Assembly (NCBI RefSeq): GCF_900116555.1
Contig: NZ_FPAT01000011.1
Location: 1 to 64,000 of the forward strand
Source of the DNA: Actinopolyspora lacussalsi subsp. righensis
GTDB taxonomy: Bacteria > Actinomycetota > Actinomycetes > Mycobacteriales > Pseudonocardiaceae
Length of the DNA: 64,000 nucleotides
Direction: 5' to 3'
In this document: positions 53,423 through 64,000 of the stretch, piece by piece
Layout: each line of letters opens with the position of its first letter
How positions within the stretch are numbered: the stretch's first letter is position 1
Made by a program: the position numbers and the translations under genes
The notes under the pieces: generated by a model
Databases searched by the model: none
Seen by the model: only the letters and a program-made list of their open reading frames with translations
Told to the model about the DNA's origin: nothing

Positions 53423-55534
53423 TCACCGGGCCGGTTCGGTTTCCCGGCGTTCGACGAATCCGAACTCCCGTCCGAGGTCGTGCAGGATCCGGCCGACCCG
53501 GTCGAGCAGGTAGACCGTGCGGTGCAGCGAGGTGGGCCCGGACGGCAGGGTCTCCGCGATGTCGTGCAGCTCCTCCGCTCGTTCCCGCATGTCCTCGACG
53601 ATCTCGTCGAAGTTCCGCGTTCCTCGACCGGTCAGCGCCGCCGCGGCTTCCGCCATGCACCGGAGCAGTTCGACCAGCCTGCTCCGGGTGTCCGCGTCGA
53701 TCATCTCGACGCTGTTGCCCAGCACCACGGTGAGGTTGCGGACGTAGTAGGCACAACCGGATGCCATGGTCAGCTCGCGCTCCAGGCGGCTGCCCTGGGA
53801 ACGCATCCGCAGCCCCGTCAGCGGCCGCGCGCTGTCACGCAGTCGGTGGAACCGGTCGTCCAGTTCCCGCACGTCCTCGCGCAGCCCGGAGACGGTCCCC
53901 TCGGCCTCGACGTCCCCCGCTGCCCGGCGAAGCAGGTCCCGCAGCCGCAACAGGAAGTCCTCCGAACGCGAACGCACCACCGAGCGGGTGCTCGTCGGCA
54001 GCACCAGCACGGCGGCGAGGACTCCCGCGGCGGCCCCCACCGCCGTTTCCACCAGTCGGGTCTCCAGCACAGCCACGGAGAAGCTGCCCAGGATTCCGTA
54101 GAGGAGACCGAGTGCGGTCGTGATGAAGAACGTCAGGGCGGCGTAGGAGTATCCGATGAAGTAGAACGCGAGGAAAAGACACAGCAGGATCAGCACCAGT
54201 TCGGTGGCCAGATATCCCGTCACCTGCGAGGCCACCAGAATCCCGGCCAGCACCCCCAACAGCGTGCCCGCGGTGCGTTGCCAGGCACGTACCAGCAGCT
54301 CACCGCGGCTGTTGACGCTGATGAACACCACGAACGCCGTTATCACGGCCCAGTACCAGCGGTTCGGCGACACCAGCTGCCCCCCGACGATGGCCAGCGC
54401 CGCTGCCGTGGTCACCTGAACCGCCGTCCGCACCTCGGGGCGTCGGAGTCCGGTCTCGGAGTCCGACGGTTCGTCCTGCTCGTCGGTGTCCCGTTCGGTC
54501 TCGGCGCCCTCGGGCTGTTCGGAGGTCGACTCGTCCGCGGTGTAGTCGCTGCCGAGCTCGGAGGTCGCCTCGGCCAGTTCGGCCATCGCCGATCCGAGTC
54601 TGCGCACCGTCATGGCCAGTTCGGCCGACCCCTGCCGTTCCAGCTCCTCGGCGACACGCTTGGCCGCTTTCCGGAACTCGGTGGGGTCCGTGCGCAGCAC
54701 GTGCAGCAACGGCGTCAGTGCCGGAACGGCTCCGGAAGGGTGATCGATCGCTCTGGTCAGTGGTGTGAGCAGGTTCTCCGCGGCCAGCTCGACATTGAGC
54801 AGGCGTTGTCGAAGCCGGTTTCTGCCCACCTCGTCGATACCGTTCAGCTGCTCCACCGTGCCCTCGAGCATCAGCGCGGTTTCGTTCAGCCGGGTCGAGC
54901 GGTTCTGCAGCTCGCGGCGCCGTTTCGTCGAGTCGGGGTGTTCGGCCAGATCGCGCACCGTGTGCAGCAGAGCGTGTACCTGCGCCCGCATGGTTCGCCT
55001 ACCCCGTTCGAGAACTCCCTGCGGATCGTCACGCAGCACTACGAAGCGCAACAGGCAGGCCGCCAGCGCACCGCAAACCGCGGCCAGCCCCATCGCCGGG
55101 ATCTGGGAGAGGGTCGGCCGCAGGAACATCGCGAAGAAGTAGCCGAAGAACCCCACGAAGCCCAGTGCGAAGTACCGCACGCCGAAGCGGCGGACATAGG
55201 TGGCCGCGAAGATGACCACCAGAAAGATCAGCACCGTCAGGAACGGGACGTGCCGACTGACGGTGGCGATGCCCAGGCTGATCGTGGCCGGGATCGGCAT
55301 CAACAGCGTGGTGATCAGTCTGCCCCGCTCGGTGGGATCGTTGACCGCCACCGAGGACTGGATGGCCACGATCGCACCGATCAGCGCGCTGGGCAGCGCC
55401 AGCCCCAGCCACGCGAGCGTGGGCAGCATGACCAGCAGTGTCAGGGCGACCGAGGAGACCACCCGAACGGCGGTCCGGAACCTGCGCAGTGCGGGGTCCG
55501 AGGCGACGAAGCGATTCCACCACTCGCTCCACAT
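53423..55534 (-). CDS. FUSC-family membrane protein (aromatic-acid exporter-like)
   Basis: The 703-residue protein has two membrane blocks (about residues 20-165 and 375-520), each with several segments, joined and followed by soluble helical parts. VVSSVALTLLVMLPTLAWLGLALPSALIGAIVA marks the first, quoted as LPTLAWLGLALPSALIG; NRWYWAVITAFVVFISVNSRGE (quoted as RWYWAVITAFVVFIS) and RTAGTLLGVLAGILVASQ mark the second, matching the FUSC_2 domain. A Glu/Asp-rich linker (ESTSEQPEGAETERDTDEQDE region) precedes it. The family includes efflux proteins such as AaeB/YccS; a role in exporting acids or in envelope stress is inferred. ATG 55534 has GGAGG upstream. Confidence 0.87.
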   Translation of the reverse strand: MWSEWWNRFVASDPALRRFRTAVRVVSSVALTLLVMLPTLAWLGLALPSALIGAIVAIQSSVAVNDPTERGRLITTLLMPIPATISLGIATVSRHVPFLTVLIFLVVIFAATYVRRFGVRYFALGFVGFFGYFFAMFLRPTLSQIPAMGLAAVCGALAACLLRFVVLRDDPQGVLERGRRTMRAQVHALLHTVRDLAEHPDSTKRRRELQNRSTRLNETALMLEGTVEQLNGIDEVGRNRLRQRLLNVELAAENLLTPLTRAIDHPSGAVPALTPLLHVLRTDPTEFRKAAKRVAEELERQGSAELAMTVRRLGSAMAELAEATSELGSDYTADESTSEQPEGAETERDTDEQDEPSDSETGLRRPEVRTAVQVTTAAALAIVGGQLVSPNRWYWAVITAFVVFISVNSRGELLVRAWQRTAGTLLGVLAGILVASQVTGYLATELVLILLCLFLAFYFIGYSYAALTFFITTALGLLYGILGSFSVAVLETRLVETAVGAAAGVLAAVLVLPTSTRSVVRSRSEDFLLRLRDLLRRAAGDVEAEGTVSGLREDVRELDDRFHRLRDSARPLTGLRMRSQGSRLERELTMASGCAYYVRNLTVVLGNSVEMIDADTRSRLVELLRCMAEAAAALTGRGTRNFDEIVEDMRERAEELHDIAETLPSGPTSLHRTVYLLDRVGRILHDLGREFGFVERRETEPAR

Positions 55535-55672
55535 GCGTGCCTCCGGCTGCCGTCACTGACCGACTTCTTCCCGTCGGCTCGCGGTTGTCGATCGGGCCGG
55601 GGGCGAGATTACGCCCGCGGGCGGTTCGGGGCATCGCACACGCCGTGCCGGCCCGGGCAGGGGAGCGCCGGA

Positions 55673-56269
55673 TCACACCCCGCCGCCGCGGTGGCGACGT
55701 ACGCTCTCCTCCACCAGATCAAGCACCGGGTCCATGTCGTCAGCGGGAAACCCCATGGCCAGGTGCGAGACGAGTCCTTCCAGAACCAGCTCCAGGTACG
55801 CGGTGAGCACGTCCACATCGACGTCGTCGCGCAGATTGCCCGAGCGGTGCTGCCGGTTGAGTCGTTCCCTGGTCGCGGCGGTGAGCTGTTCGGAGCGTCG
55901 TGCCCACCTGCCGCGGAACTCCTCGTCGGTCCGCAGCCTGCGGGACACCTCCAGCCGGGTGCCCAGCCAGTCCGCCCCGGGAACACTTCCGCTGCCGTGC
56001 GGATCGGAAAGCAGGTCGCGCATCACTTGCACCAGCCCCTGCTCGGCCACGACGTCGGCCATCCGGCCCGCGTCGTCCTCGGCCAGCGCCAGGAACAGCG
56101 ACTCCTTGTCCTTGAAGTGGTGAAAGATCGCGCCGCGGGAGAGCCCGGTGGCTTCTTCGAGTCTGCGCACGGTCGCACCTTCGTAGCCGTACCTGGCGAA
56201 ACAGGCACGGGCGCCGTCCAGAATCTGACGGCGTCGCGCCTGCAGGTGGTCCGAGCTCACGCGGGGCAT
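55673..56269 (-). CDS. acnR: TetR-family regulator, AcnR-like repressor of aconitase
   Basis: The 198-residue protein has a TetR helix-turn-helix at about residues 10-55: RRRQILDGARACFARYGYEGATVRRLEEATGLSRGAIFHHFKDKESL, quoted as FARYGYEGATVRRLEE and LSRGAIFHHFKDKESLF. The following EQGLVQVMRDLLSD resembles AcnR of mycobacteria and corynebacteria, which represses acn (aconitase) and senses citrate. ATG 56269 fits the family start MPRVSSDHLQARR. In those organisms acnR is beside acn; here acn is 5.4 kb away on the same strand, with the ergothioneine operon between. The link to acn is thus by resemblance and partial synteny. Confidence 0.8.
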   Translation of the reverse strand: MPRVSSDHLQARRRQILDGARACFARYGYEGATVRRLEEATGLSRGAIFHHFKDKESLFLALAEDDAGRMADVVAEQGLVQVMRDLLSDPHGSGSVPGADWLGTRLEVSRRLRTDEEFRGRWARRSEQLTAATRERLNRQHRSGNLRDDVDVDVLTAYLELVLEGLVSHLAMGFPADDMDPVLDLVEESVRRHRGGGV

Positions 56270-56452
56270 GGACTGATCGTCGCAGCTCGCCGGTGTTCTC
56301 GCAATCCGTACGTACGTTTTGTGAACTCGCCTCCCCACGCGGCGGAACGCGGGGTTTCATAGCAGTCGCCGCTCGCGGACCGCAAGTGGTGCGTATCCCC
56401 TCGAACGACGGTAATGTCAACGTGAACACCAGAACACAGGTGGTGATGGAAC

Positions 56453-57757
56453 GTGGCCATGCCCATCGATCGGGATGAACCCGTCGACCCGGCGGTCCAC
56501 GAGGTACCAAAGTCGCGCTTGCGGAGCCGTGCTGACGCGGAGGCCTACGTTGCCTCGGTGTGTTTCAAACACGGCCCACCCCGCTTGCTCGGCATCGAAC
56601 TCGAATGGACTGTCCACCATGCCGAAAATCCCCGAAAGCCTCTGGAACCCGAACGCCTCAGACAGGCACTCGGATCCCACACTCCCAGTTCACTGGCCCC
56701 GGAAAGCCCGAACGACGGACTGCCGAACGGATCGGCACTGACTCTCGAACCGGGCGGCCAGATCGAAATCTCCAGTGCCGCGCACGAATCGATGAGCGCA
56801 CTGCTGGAATCACTGACAGGCGACATCGCCTACGTCCGCGAACTGTGCGCCCGCGCCGGCCTGGTGCTCGGCGCTCGCGGTATCGATCCCTGGCGCCCAC
56901 CGCGTCGACTGCTCCCGGTGGCGCGTTACGCGGCCATGGAGCACGCGTTCGACCGCATCGGAAGTGGCGGCAAGCGGATGATGTGCAGCACAGCCGGCAT
57001 TCAGGTGTGCCTGGACATCGGCGAGCGGGATCGCCTCGGAACGCGCTGGGCGGCGCTGCACGCCCTCGGCCCGGTCCTGACCGCGACGTTCGCCAATTCG
57101 TCCACCGTGCTGGGAGGCGACACCGGATGGGCCTCGGCCCGGGCACGGTCCCTGCTGCACACCGATCCACCCCGCACGCGCCCCGCGCCGATCACAGCGG
57201 ATCCGGCCGCGGACTGGGCACGGCACGTGTTGGACGTTCCGGTGGTGTGCCTGCGACGCGACAACGGCGACTGGACAGCTCCGAACGGGATCAGCTTCGC
57301 CGAATGGATCGGTGGTTCACTCGAAGAGGCTCCCACACGTGACGACCTCGACTATCACCTGACCACCATGTTCTCCCCCATACGTCCCCGCGGCTACTTC
57401 GAGGTGCGCTACATCGACGCGCAGGAGGGGGACGAGTGGATGCTGCCCGCCGCTGCTCTGATCGCCCTGTTCCGCAGCGAGACCGCCGTGGACAAGGTTA
57501 TCGAGGAGACCGCCGCGGTCGCTGACAGCTGGGTGGACGCCGCGCGCCACGGACTCGCCGATCCCGAACTCGCCCGGGCGGCCGAGGCCGTTTTCGACCT
57601 GGCCTGTCGTTGTTTGGAAGCTCTTCCCGACAGTCCCGCCGGACTGGCCGAGCGGGTGGCCGAAACCGTACGACGGCGCCTCGAAACAGCCCGTGCGGCG
57701 AACGAGCCATCCACCACAGGAGGACGACGTGAGCACCATCGGCCCCGAATCGGCTGA
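56453..57757 (+). CDS. egtA: Ergothioneine biosynthesis glutamate-cysteine ligase EgtA
   Basis: EgtA makes gamma-glutamylcysteine, the sulfur donor for EgtB. The 434-residue protein is a GCS2-type ligase: LLGIELEWTVHH near residue 46, LEPGGQIEISSAAH near 97, GIDPWRPP and RRLLPVARYAAMEHAF, MMCSTAGIQVCLDIG, and ARGYFEVRYIDAQEGDEW-like text (PRGYFEVRYIDAQEG). GTG 56453 is the apparent start, with ATG 56459 as an alternative. Its 3' end overlaps egtB by 29 nt, indicating coupled translation. The next genes are egtB, egtC and egtD in order. Confidence 0.93.
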   Translation: MAMPIDRDEPVDPAVHEVPKSRLRSRADAEAYVASVCFKHGPPRLLGIELEWTVHHAENPRKPLEPERLRQALGSHTPSSLAPESPNDGLPNGSALTLEPGGQIEISSAAHESMSALLESLTGDIAYVRELCARAGLVLGARGIDPWRPPRRLLPVARYAAMEHAFDRIGSGGKRMMCSTAGIQVCLDIGERDRLGTRWAALHALGPVLTATFANSSTVLGGDTGWASARARSLLHTDPPRTRPAPITADPAADWARHVLDVPVVCLRRDNGDWTAPNGISFAEWIGGSLEEAPTRDDLDYHLTTMFSPIRPRGYFEVRYIDAQEGDEWMLPAAALIALFRSETAVDKVIEETAAVADSWVDAARHGLADPELARAAEAVFDLACRCLEALPDSPAGLAERVAETVRRRLETARAANEPSTTGGRREHHRPRIG

Positions 57758-59075
57758 ACTTACCCCGGACGACCTCAAGAACCGCGTCGCCGTTGAGCTG
57801 GAGCGAACCAGACAGCGCAGCATCGCCCTCACCGACGCGGTCGACGACGACGATCTCGTCGCACAGCACTCCCCGCTGATGTCGCCACTGGTCTGGGACC
57901 TGGCCCACGTCGGCAGCCAGGAGGAGCTCTGGCTGGTGCGGGACGTAGGTGGCCGCGCCGCACTGCGACCGGACATCGACGATCTCTACGACGCCTTCCA
58001 GCACTCGCGGTGTGACCGCCCCGAACTGCCACTGCTCGGTCCCGACGAGTCACGCGACTACATCGCCACCGTCCGTGACAAGGCCCAGGACGTGCTGCAC
58101 CGGGTGCGGCTGGACGGCAGGCCTCTGGTGGAGCGGGCCTTCGCGTTCGGAATGATCGTGCAGCACGAGCAGCAGCACGACGAGACCATGCTGGCCACTC
58201 ACCAGTTGCGACGCGGCGATCCCGTGCTGCACGCTCCGGATCCACCCTCGGTGGCCGAAACCCCGCTGCCGTCGACGGAAGTGTTCGTCCCGGCGGGCAC
58301 CTTCACGATGGGAACATCCAGCGAGCCCTGGGCACTGGACAACGAACGCCCCGCTCACCCCGTGCACGTGCCCGACTTCCACATCGACGCCCACCCGGTC
58401 ACCAACGCGGACTTCTTCCGCTTCATCGAAAGCGGCGGGTACCAGCACCCCCGCTGGTGGAGCGAGGAGGGGTGGCGACACCGTGAACACGCACGACTGA
58501 GCGCCCCGCTGTTCTGGCGGCGCAGCGGGGACACCTGGTGGCGCCGCAGGTTCGGCAGGATAGAACCGGTTCCCCCCGAGGAACCCGTGGTGCACGTCAG
58601 CTTTCACGAGGCGCAGGCCTACGCGAACTGGGCGGGCAAACGTCTTCCCACCGAAGCGGAATGGGAGAAGGCGGCGCGGTTCGACCCCGCCACGGGGAAC
58701 TCCACGCGCTATCCGTGGGGCGACCGCGAACCCACTCCCGAACGGGCCAACCTCGGCCAGCGGCACCTGCGTCCCGCTCCGGCCGGTGCCTATGCCGCCG
58801 GGCGGTCGCCGTGCGGCGTCGGACAGCTGATCGGTGACGTCTGGGAGTGGACGTCCTCCGATTTCGCCGCTTACCCGGGTTTCGAGGCCTTTCCCTACCG
58901 CGAGTACTCGGAAGTCTTCTTCGGTACCTCGCAGAAGGTGCTGCGGGGCGGATCGTTCGGCACCGACGCCGCGGCCTGCAGGGCCACCTTCCGCAACTGG
59001 GACTTCCCGGTTCGTCGGCAGATCTTCGCCGGATTTCGCTGTGCACGCACCCCCTCGCGGGACGAACTCGACTGA
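57729..59075 (+). CDS. egtB: Hercynylcysteine sulfoxide synthase EgtB
   Basis: EgtB is a non-heme iron oxygenase that joins gamma-glutamylcysteine to hercynine with O2. The 448-residue protein has a DinB-type N-domain with one metal His in VWDLAHVGSQEEL (near 60) and the HEQQHDETM motif (near 145-153) giving the other two. A formylglycine-generating-enzyme-like domain begins near 185 with PAGTFTMGTSSEPWALDNE, then FHIDAHPVTNADFFRFI, AYANWAGKRLPTEAEWE, and GDVWEWTSSDF near 367. GTG 57729 has AGGAGG 5 nt upstream and lies inside the end of egtA. Confidence 0.95.
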   Translation: MSTIGPESAELTPDDLKNRVAVELERTRQRSIALTDAVDDDDLVAQHSPLMSPLVWDLAHVGSQEELWLVRDVGGRAALRPDIDDLYDAFQHSRCDRPELPLLGPDESRDYIATVRDKAQDVLHRVRLDGRPLVERAFAFGMIVQHEQQHDETMLATHQLRRGDPVLHAPDPPSVAETPLPSTEVFVPAGTFTMGTSSEPWALDNERPAHPVHVPDFHIDAHPVTNADFFRFIESGGYQHPRWWSEEGWRHREHARLSAPLFWRRSGDTWWRRRFGRIEPVPPEEPVVHVSFHEAQAYANWAGKRLPTEAEWEKAARFDPATGNSTRYPWGDREPTPERANLGQRHLRPAPAGAYAAGRSPCGVGQLIGDVWEWTSSDFAAYPGFEAFPYREYSEVFFGTSQKVLRGGSFGTDAAACRATFRNWDFPVRRQIFAGFRCARTPSRDELD

Positions 59076-59087
59076 GCGGACGTGGCC

Positions 59088-59912
59088 ATGTGCAGACATG
59101 TCGGTTATCTGGGGCCGCCGGTGCGGTTGGACGAGCTGCTGCTGCGTCCGTCCCACGGCCTGCTCGAACAAACCTGGGCGCCGAACGACATGCGCCGGGG
59201 TGGGACGATCAACGTGGACGGTTTCGGTGTCGGCTGGTACGGCGCCGAACGCGTCGAGCCCAGCAGATACCGTGCGGCCGGGCCGATGTGGGCGGACGAG
59301 AACTTCGCCGCGCTGGCCCCCGAGGTGTCGGCGGACTCCCTCGTCGGCGCGATTCGTTCCGCCACCAGATCGACTTCGGCCGAGCGGACGGCCTGCGCCC
59401 CGTTCCAATCGGGGCGTTGGCTGTTCAGCCACAACGGATCCGTGCCCGGCTGGCCGGACTCGCTGGCCGAACTGGCCGAAAAGCTCGACCCGGTGCGGTT
59501 GCTGGCCTCGGAAGCACCGGTGGACTCCGCGGCCGTCTGGGCGCTGTTGTCGCAACGGCTCTCCGATGGGCAAGCCCCCGCCGACGCGGTGCGCGACACG
59601 CTGGTCGAAGTGGTCCGTGCCGTTCCCGACGCACGGATGAACATGCTGTTGTCCGACGGGAATCTGTTGATCGCCACCACCTGGACGCACTCGCTGTCGG
59701 TGTGCCGGACCGACAGCGCTGTGGTCATCGCGTCCGAACCCTTCGAACTACCAGCCGCCGCACGGGGGCACCGCGATGGTTCGGCCACGGCGGACTCGCC
59801 GTGGCACGCCGTGCCGGACGGCCACCTCGTCGTCGCCGACCGCGAGGAGACCAGTCTGACCCCGTTGCCGGACATCGAACTACGAGACAGCCCGACCACC
59901 GAGAGCAGGTAA
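59088..59912 (+). CDS. egtC: Gamma-glutamyl-hercynylcysteine sulfoxide hydrolase EgtC
   Basis: EgtC removes the glutamyl group. It is a class II glutamine amidotransferase-like Ntn hydrolase, so Cys must follow the initiator Met. ATG 59088 gives MCRHVGYLGPP with Cys2; the GTG at 59082 would bury it and is rejected. The 274-residue protein also shows NVDGFGVGWYG near 46, GAIRSATRSTSAERTACAPF with a substrate Arg, WLFSHNGSVPGWP near 116, and the C-terminal region PDGHLVVADREE. It begins 12 nt after egtB and ends 4 nt before egtD. Confidence 0.93.
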   Translation: MCRHVGYLGPPVRLDELLLRPSHGLLEQTWAPNDMRRGGTINVDGFGVGWYGAERVEPSRYRAAGPMWADENFAALAPEVSADSLVGAIRSATRSTSAERTACAPFQSGRWLFSHNGSVPGWPDSLAELAEKLDPVRLLASEAPVDSAAVWALLSQRLSDGQAPADAVRDTLVEVVRAVPDARMNMLLSDGNLLIATTWTHSLSVCRTDSAVVIASEPFELPAAARGHRDGSATADSPWHAVPDGHLVVADREETSLTPLPDIELRDSPTTESR

Positions 59913-59916
59913 CCGG

Positions 59917-60888
59917 ATGAACGCCGTCGAACTGATCAACCACCGTTCCGAGGCCGACGTGGCGCGTGAACTACGCGCCGACGCCAGGGACGGACTCACC
60001 GCCGAGCCGAAACGCCTGCCACCCAAGTGGTTCTACGACGCCCACGGCAGTGAGCTCTTCGAGCGCATCACCGAACTTCCCGAGTACTACCAGACCAGGG
60101 CCGAGTACGAGATTCTCGAGACACACGCACTGGACATCGTGGAGCGTACGGGCTTGGACACGCTCGTCGAGCTCGGTTCCGGATCCTCCTACAAGACCAG
60201 ACTGCTGCTCGACGCGATGCGCAAGAACGAGACACTGCGTCGCTTCGTTCCACTCGACGTGTCGGCCGCCGCCCTGCGTGGCGCGCTCGAAGCCATCGCG
60301 GCGGACTACCCGGAACCGGCGCTGTACGGGATCGTGGGGGACTTCGACACCGCACTGGCCGCACTGCCCGAGGAGGGGACGCGGTTGGTGGCGTTGCTCG
60401 GCGGGACGATCGGCAACATGCGTCACCACCAGCGGGTGCGATTCCTGCGCACCGTTCGGGAGGCGTTGTCGACGGGGGAGTGGCTGTTGCTCGGCACCGA
60501 TCTCGTCAAGGACCCCGCACGGTTGCGGCGTGCCTACGACGACAGCGCCGGAATCACCGCCGAGTTCAACCGCAACGTGTTGCGCGTGCTCAATCGTGAG
60601 CTCGACGCGGACTTCCCGGTGAACGAGTTCGAGCACCTCGCCGACTGGAACGAGGAACGGGAACGGATCGAGATCGGACTGCGCGCTCCCCGCCCCATGC
60701 GGGTGCGGCTGGCCGAACTGGATTCCACGATCGAGCTGGCCGCCGGTGAAGTGATCGAGACCGAGATCTCGGCGAAGTTCCGGAGGGAACGTGTCGACTC
60801 CGAACTGGCCGAAGCGGGGTTCGAACCGGTCGAGTGGTGGACCGATCGGGCCGGGGACTTCGCGGTGTCGTTGGCCCGTGTCCGTTGA
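59917..60888 (+). CDS. egtD: L-histidine N-alpha-methyltransferase EgtD
   Basis: EgtD makes hercynine by trimethylating histidine with three SAM. The 323-residue protein has LPPKWFYDAHGSELFERITELPEYY (near 33-57, quoted as KWFYDAHGSELFERIT), the SAM-binding LVELGSGSSYKTRLLL near 85, VPLDVSAAALRGAL, LLGGTIGNM near 158, and FNRNVLRVLNRELDADF near 215, all typical. Its SAM demand connects it with the methyl-cycle genes at the window start. It is the last recognised egt gene here; EgtE (the C-S lyase) is not present. Confidence 0.95.
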   Translation: MNAVELINHRSEADVARELRADARDGLTAEPKRLPPKWFYDAHGSELFERITELPEYYQTRAEYEILETHALDIVERTGLDTLVELGSGSSYKTRLLLDAMRKNETLRRFVPLDVSAAALRGALEAIAADYPEPALYGIVGDFDTALAALPEEGTRLVALLGGTIGNMRHHQRVRFLRTVREALSTGEWLLLGTDLVKDPARLRRAYDDSAGITAEFNRNVLRVLNRELDADFPVNEFEHLADWNEERERIEIGLRAPRPMRVRLAELDSTIELAAGEVIETEISAKFRRERVDSELAEAGFEPVEWWTDRAGDFAVSLARVR

Positions 60889-60939
60889 GGACGTCGTCCT
60901 CGCGGTGCCCATGCCCTCGTATCGTGGTCGAGCACGATT

Positions 60940-61236
60940 TCACTCGGCCGGTCGGTCCGGTGCGTCGGAATCGTGTGACAGACCGGGAACGATACTCGTC
61001 GCGGCTTCCCGCGGTGACGCGGTGAGCATCAGGCACGGCAGACATGGCATGCCCGCCGGTCGGTCCGCCGTCTCGGCCACCGTGTCCGGGATGCGCAGTC
61101 CACAGTGGGTTGCCCAGTGCTCCGGGAGCTCGCCGTGCCCCGTCGCTTCATCGTCGTCGAGGGTGCAGAGATGGACCTGTCGCTGCGATTCACCAACGAG
61201 CCCCGCCCGGTACCGGACGGCTATCGTTCTGCTCAT
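60940..61236 (-). CDS. Small Cys-rich protein of unknown function
   Basis: The 98-residue product begins at ATG 61236, which overlaps the stop of the upstream small gene (ATGA). It has VHLCTLDDDEATGHG, HCGLRIP and PAGMPCLPCLM, i.e. CG and CxxC spaced as in its neighbours, and a Ser/Pro-rich end. It probably binds zinc. No family name can be given. The two genes form a small operon converging on egtD. Confidence 0.6.
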   Translation of the reverse strand: MSRTIAVRYRAGLVGESQRQVHLCTLDDDEATGHGELPEHWATHCGLRIPDTVAETADRPAGMPCLPCLMLTASPREAATSIVPGLSHDSDAPDRPAE

Positions 61237-61454
61237 GCGGTCGCTCCGACGCGTTCCTTGGCCACGTCCATGCACGCGTCGCAGGTGGGCCACAGCCAGT
61301 TGAGCTCGTTCGAGGCAGCCGCCACGACCCGCTTTCCGCACAACGTGTCGAGCCTTTCCCCCTCGTCGTGCTGCTTACCCCCGGGGAGCGGGCCGGCGAT
61401 GGCGTGCCGTTGTTTCTCGGCGGGTTGCCAGTGATGTTTGAGTTCACTTGTCAT
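61233..61454 (-). CDS. Small Cys-rich (zinc-ribbon-like) protein
   Basis: The 73-residue protein has a very good ribosome site (GGAGGTGTG before ATG 61454). Features are KHHWQPAEKQRHAI at the start, DTLCGKRVVAAASNELNWLW with CG, and WPTCDACMDVAKE with CxxC. It is clearly related to the protein at 45059-45307 (His-x-Trp-x-Pro, CG, Trp, CxxC). Zinc binding is inferred. Function unknown; these look like a lineage-specific family. Its stop overlaps the start of the next small gene. Confidence 0.7.
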   Translation of the reverse strand: MTSELKHHWQPAEKQRHAIAGPLPGGKQHDEGERLDTLCGKRVVAAASNELNWLWPTCDACMDVAKERVGATA

Positions 61455-61598
61455 GATCACACCTCCATGACGGGAGACGCACGAGCCCGTTGACGGTGAT
61501 GCGCGCGGACGTATTCTGTGACCGTTTTCACCCGTCGGAATGAGTCGGGATTCCGAAGACGGAAACTCCCCGTGTGATCCTAATCCTTCTCGAAAGAG

Positions 61599-61640
61599 CT
61601 CGGCGCCGTGGTCCCGTCCGAACGGGACCACGGCGCCGAG
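61599..61640 (-). terminator. Terminator after aconitase
   Basis: Perfect 19-bp arms (61599-61617 and 61622-61640) closed by a CCGA loop, just past the acn stop at 61659 on the minus strand. One of the strongest hairpins in the window. Confidence 0.85.
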
Positions 61641-61658
61641 GACGAACTCCGCGACCTG

Positions 61659-64000
<2,342 letters not shown>

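Overview
The window comes from a high-GC actinobacterium. A hand-counted 60-base sample inside gcvP is about 67% GC. Frequent GTG starts, a GarA-type FHA protein, ergothioneine genes, an AcnR-type regulator, a mycobacterial-type adenosine kinase and an XRE-DUF397 pair point to the Pseudonocardiales. A halophilic or soil genus such as Actinopolyspora or Saccharopolyspora is my guess from protein resemblance, not something the sequence proves. No rRNA, tRNA or CRISPR array was recognised.

Layout. (1) 1-7685 is a complete activated-methyl cycle on the plus strand: metK (3' end), adenosine kinase, metH, sahH, metF. (2) 7954-28844 holds accessory metabolism and transport: a secreted PhoX-like protein, a fused alpha/beta E1 dehydrogenase with LysR and aldehyde dehydrogenase, an amidohydrolase pair, an SDR, an enoyl-CoA hydratase, a dead BCCT transporter end, an MFS exporter, a malonyl-CoA synthetase, a secreted GH20 hexosaminidase with a DasR-like site, and a choline-type sodium symporter. 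(3) 28845-35562 is the conserved block known from mycobacteria: CDP-alcohol phosphatidyltransferase, garA, DUF151 protein, MerR regulator, tandem glycine riboswitch, gcvP, then a HesB-like protein.

(4) 36333-44477 is a degenerate integrative element of about 8.1 kb bounded by exact 59-bp direct repeats. It sits inside a protein-coding gene (35605-36474 plus the stranded 5' fragment at 44304-44576). It carries a broken tyrosine integrase, a HAD phosphatase fragment, a lower-GC four-gene operon (P-loop kinase, B12-binding radical SAM enzyme, AlkZ-like winged-helix protein, MazG-like pyrophosphohydrolase), small Cys-rich and membrane proteins, and an XRE-DUF397 pair. The radical SAM operon is the most novel system here.

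(5) 45059-55534 holds a further Cys-rich protein and XRE regulator, two coupled CNNM/hemolysin-type CBS membrane proteins, a mycothiol-dependent-isomerase-like protein, a POT peptide transporter, a DUF3616 protein and a FUSC membrane protein. (6) 55673-64000 carries an AcnR-type TetR gene and the aconitase gene (5' end beyond the window), with the plus-strand ergothioneine operon egtABCD and two small Cys-rich genes lying between them.

Together the housekeeping genes cover one-carbon and sulfur metabolism (methyl cycle, glycine cleavage, ergothioneine) and the TCA cycle with its regulators (GarA, AcnR). The island supplies laterally acquired functions.
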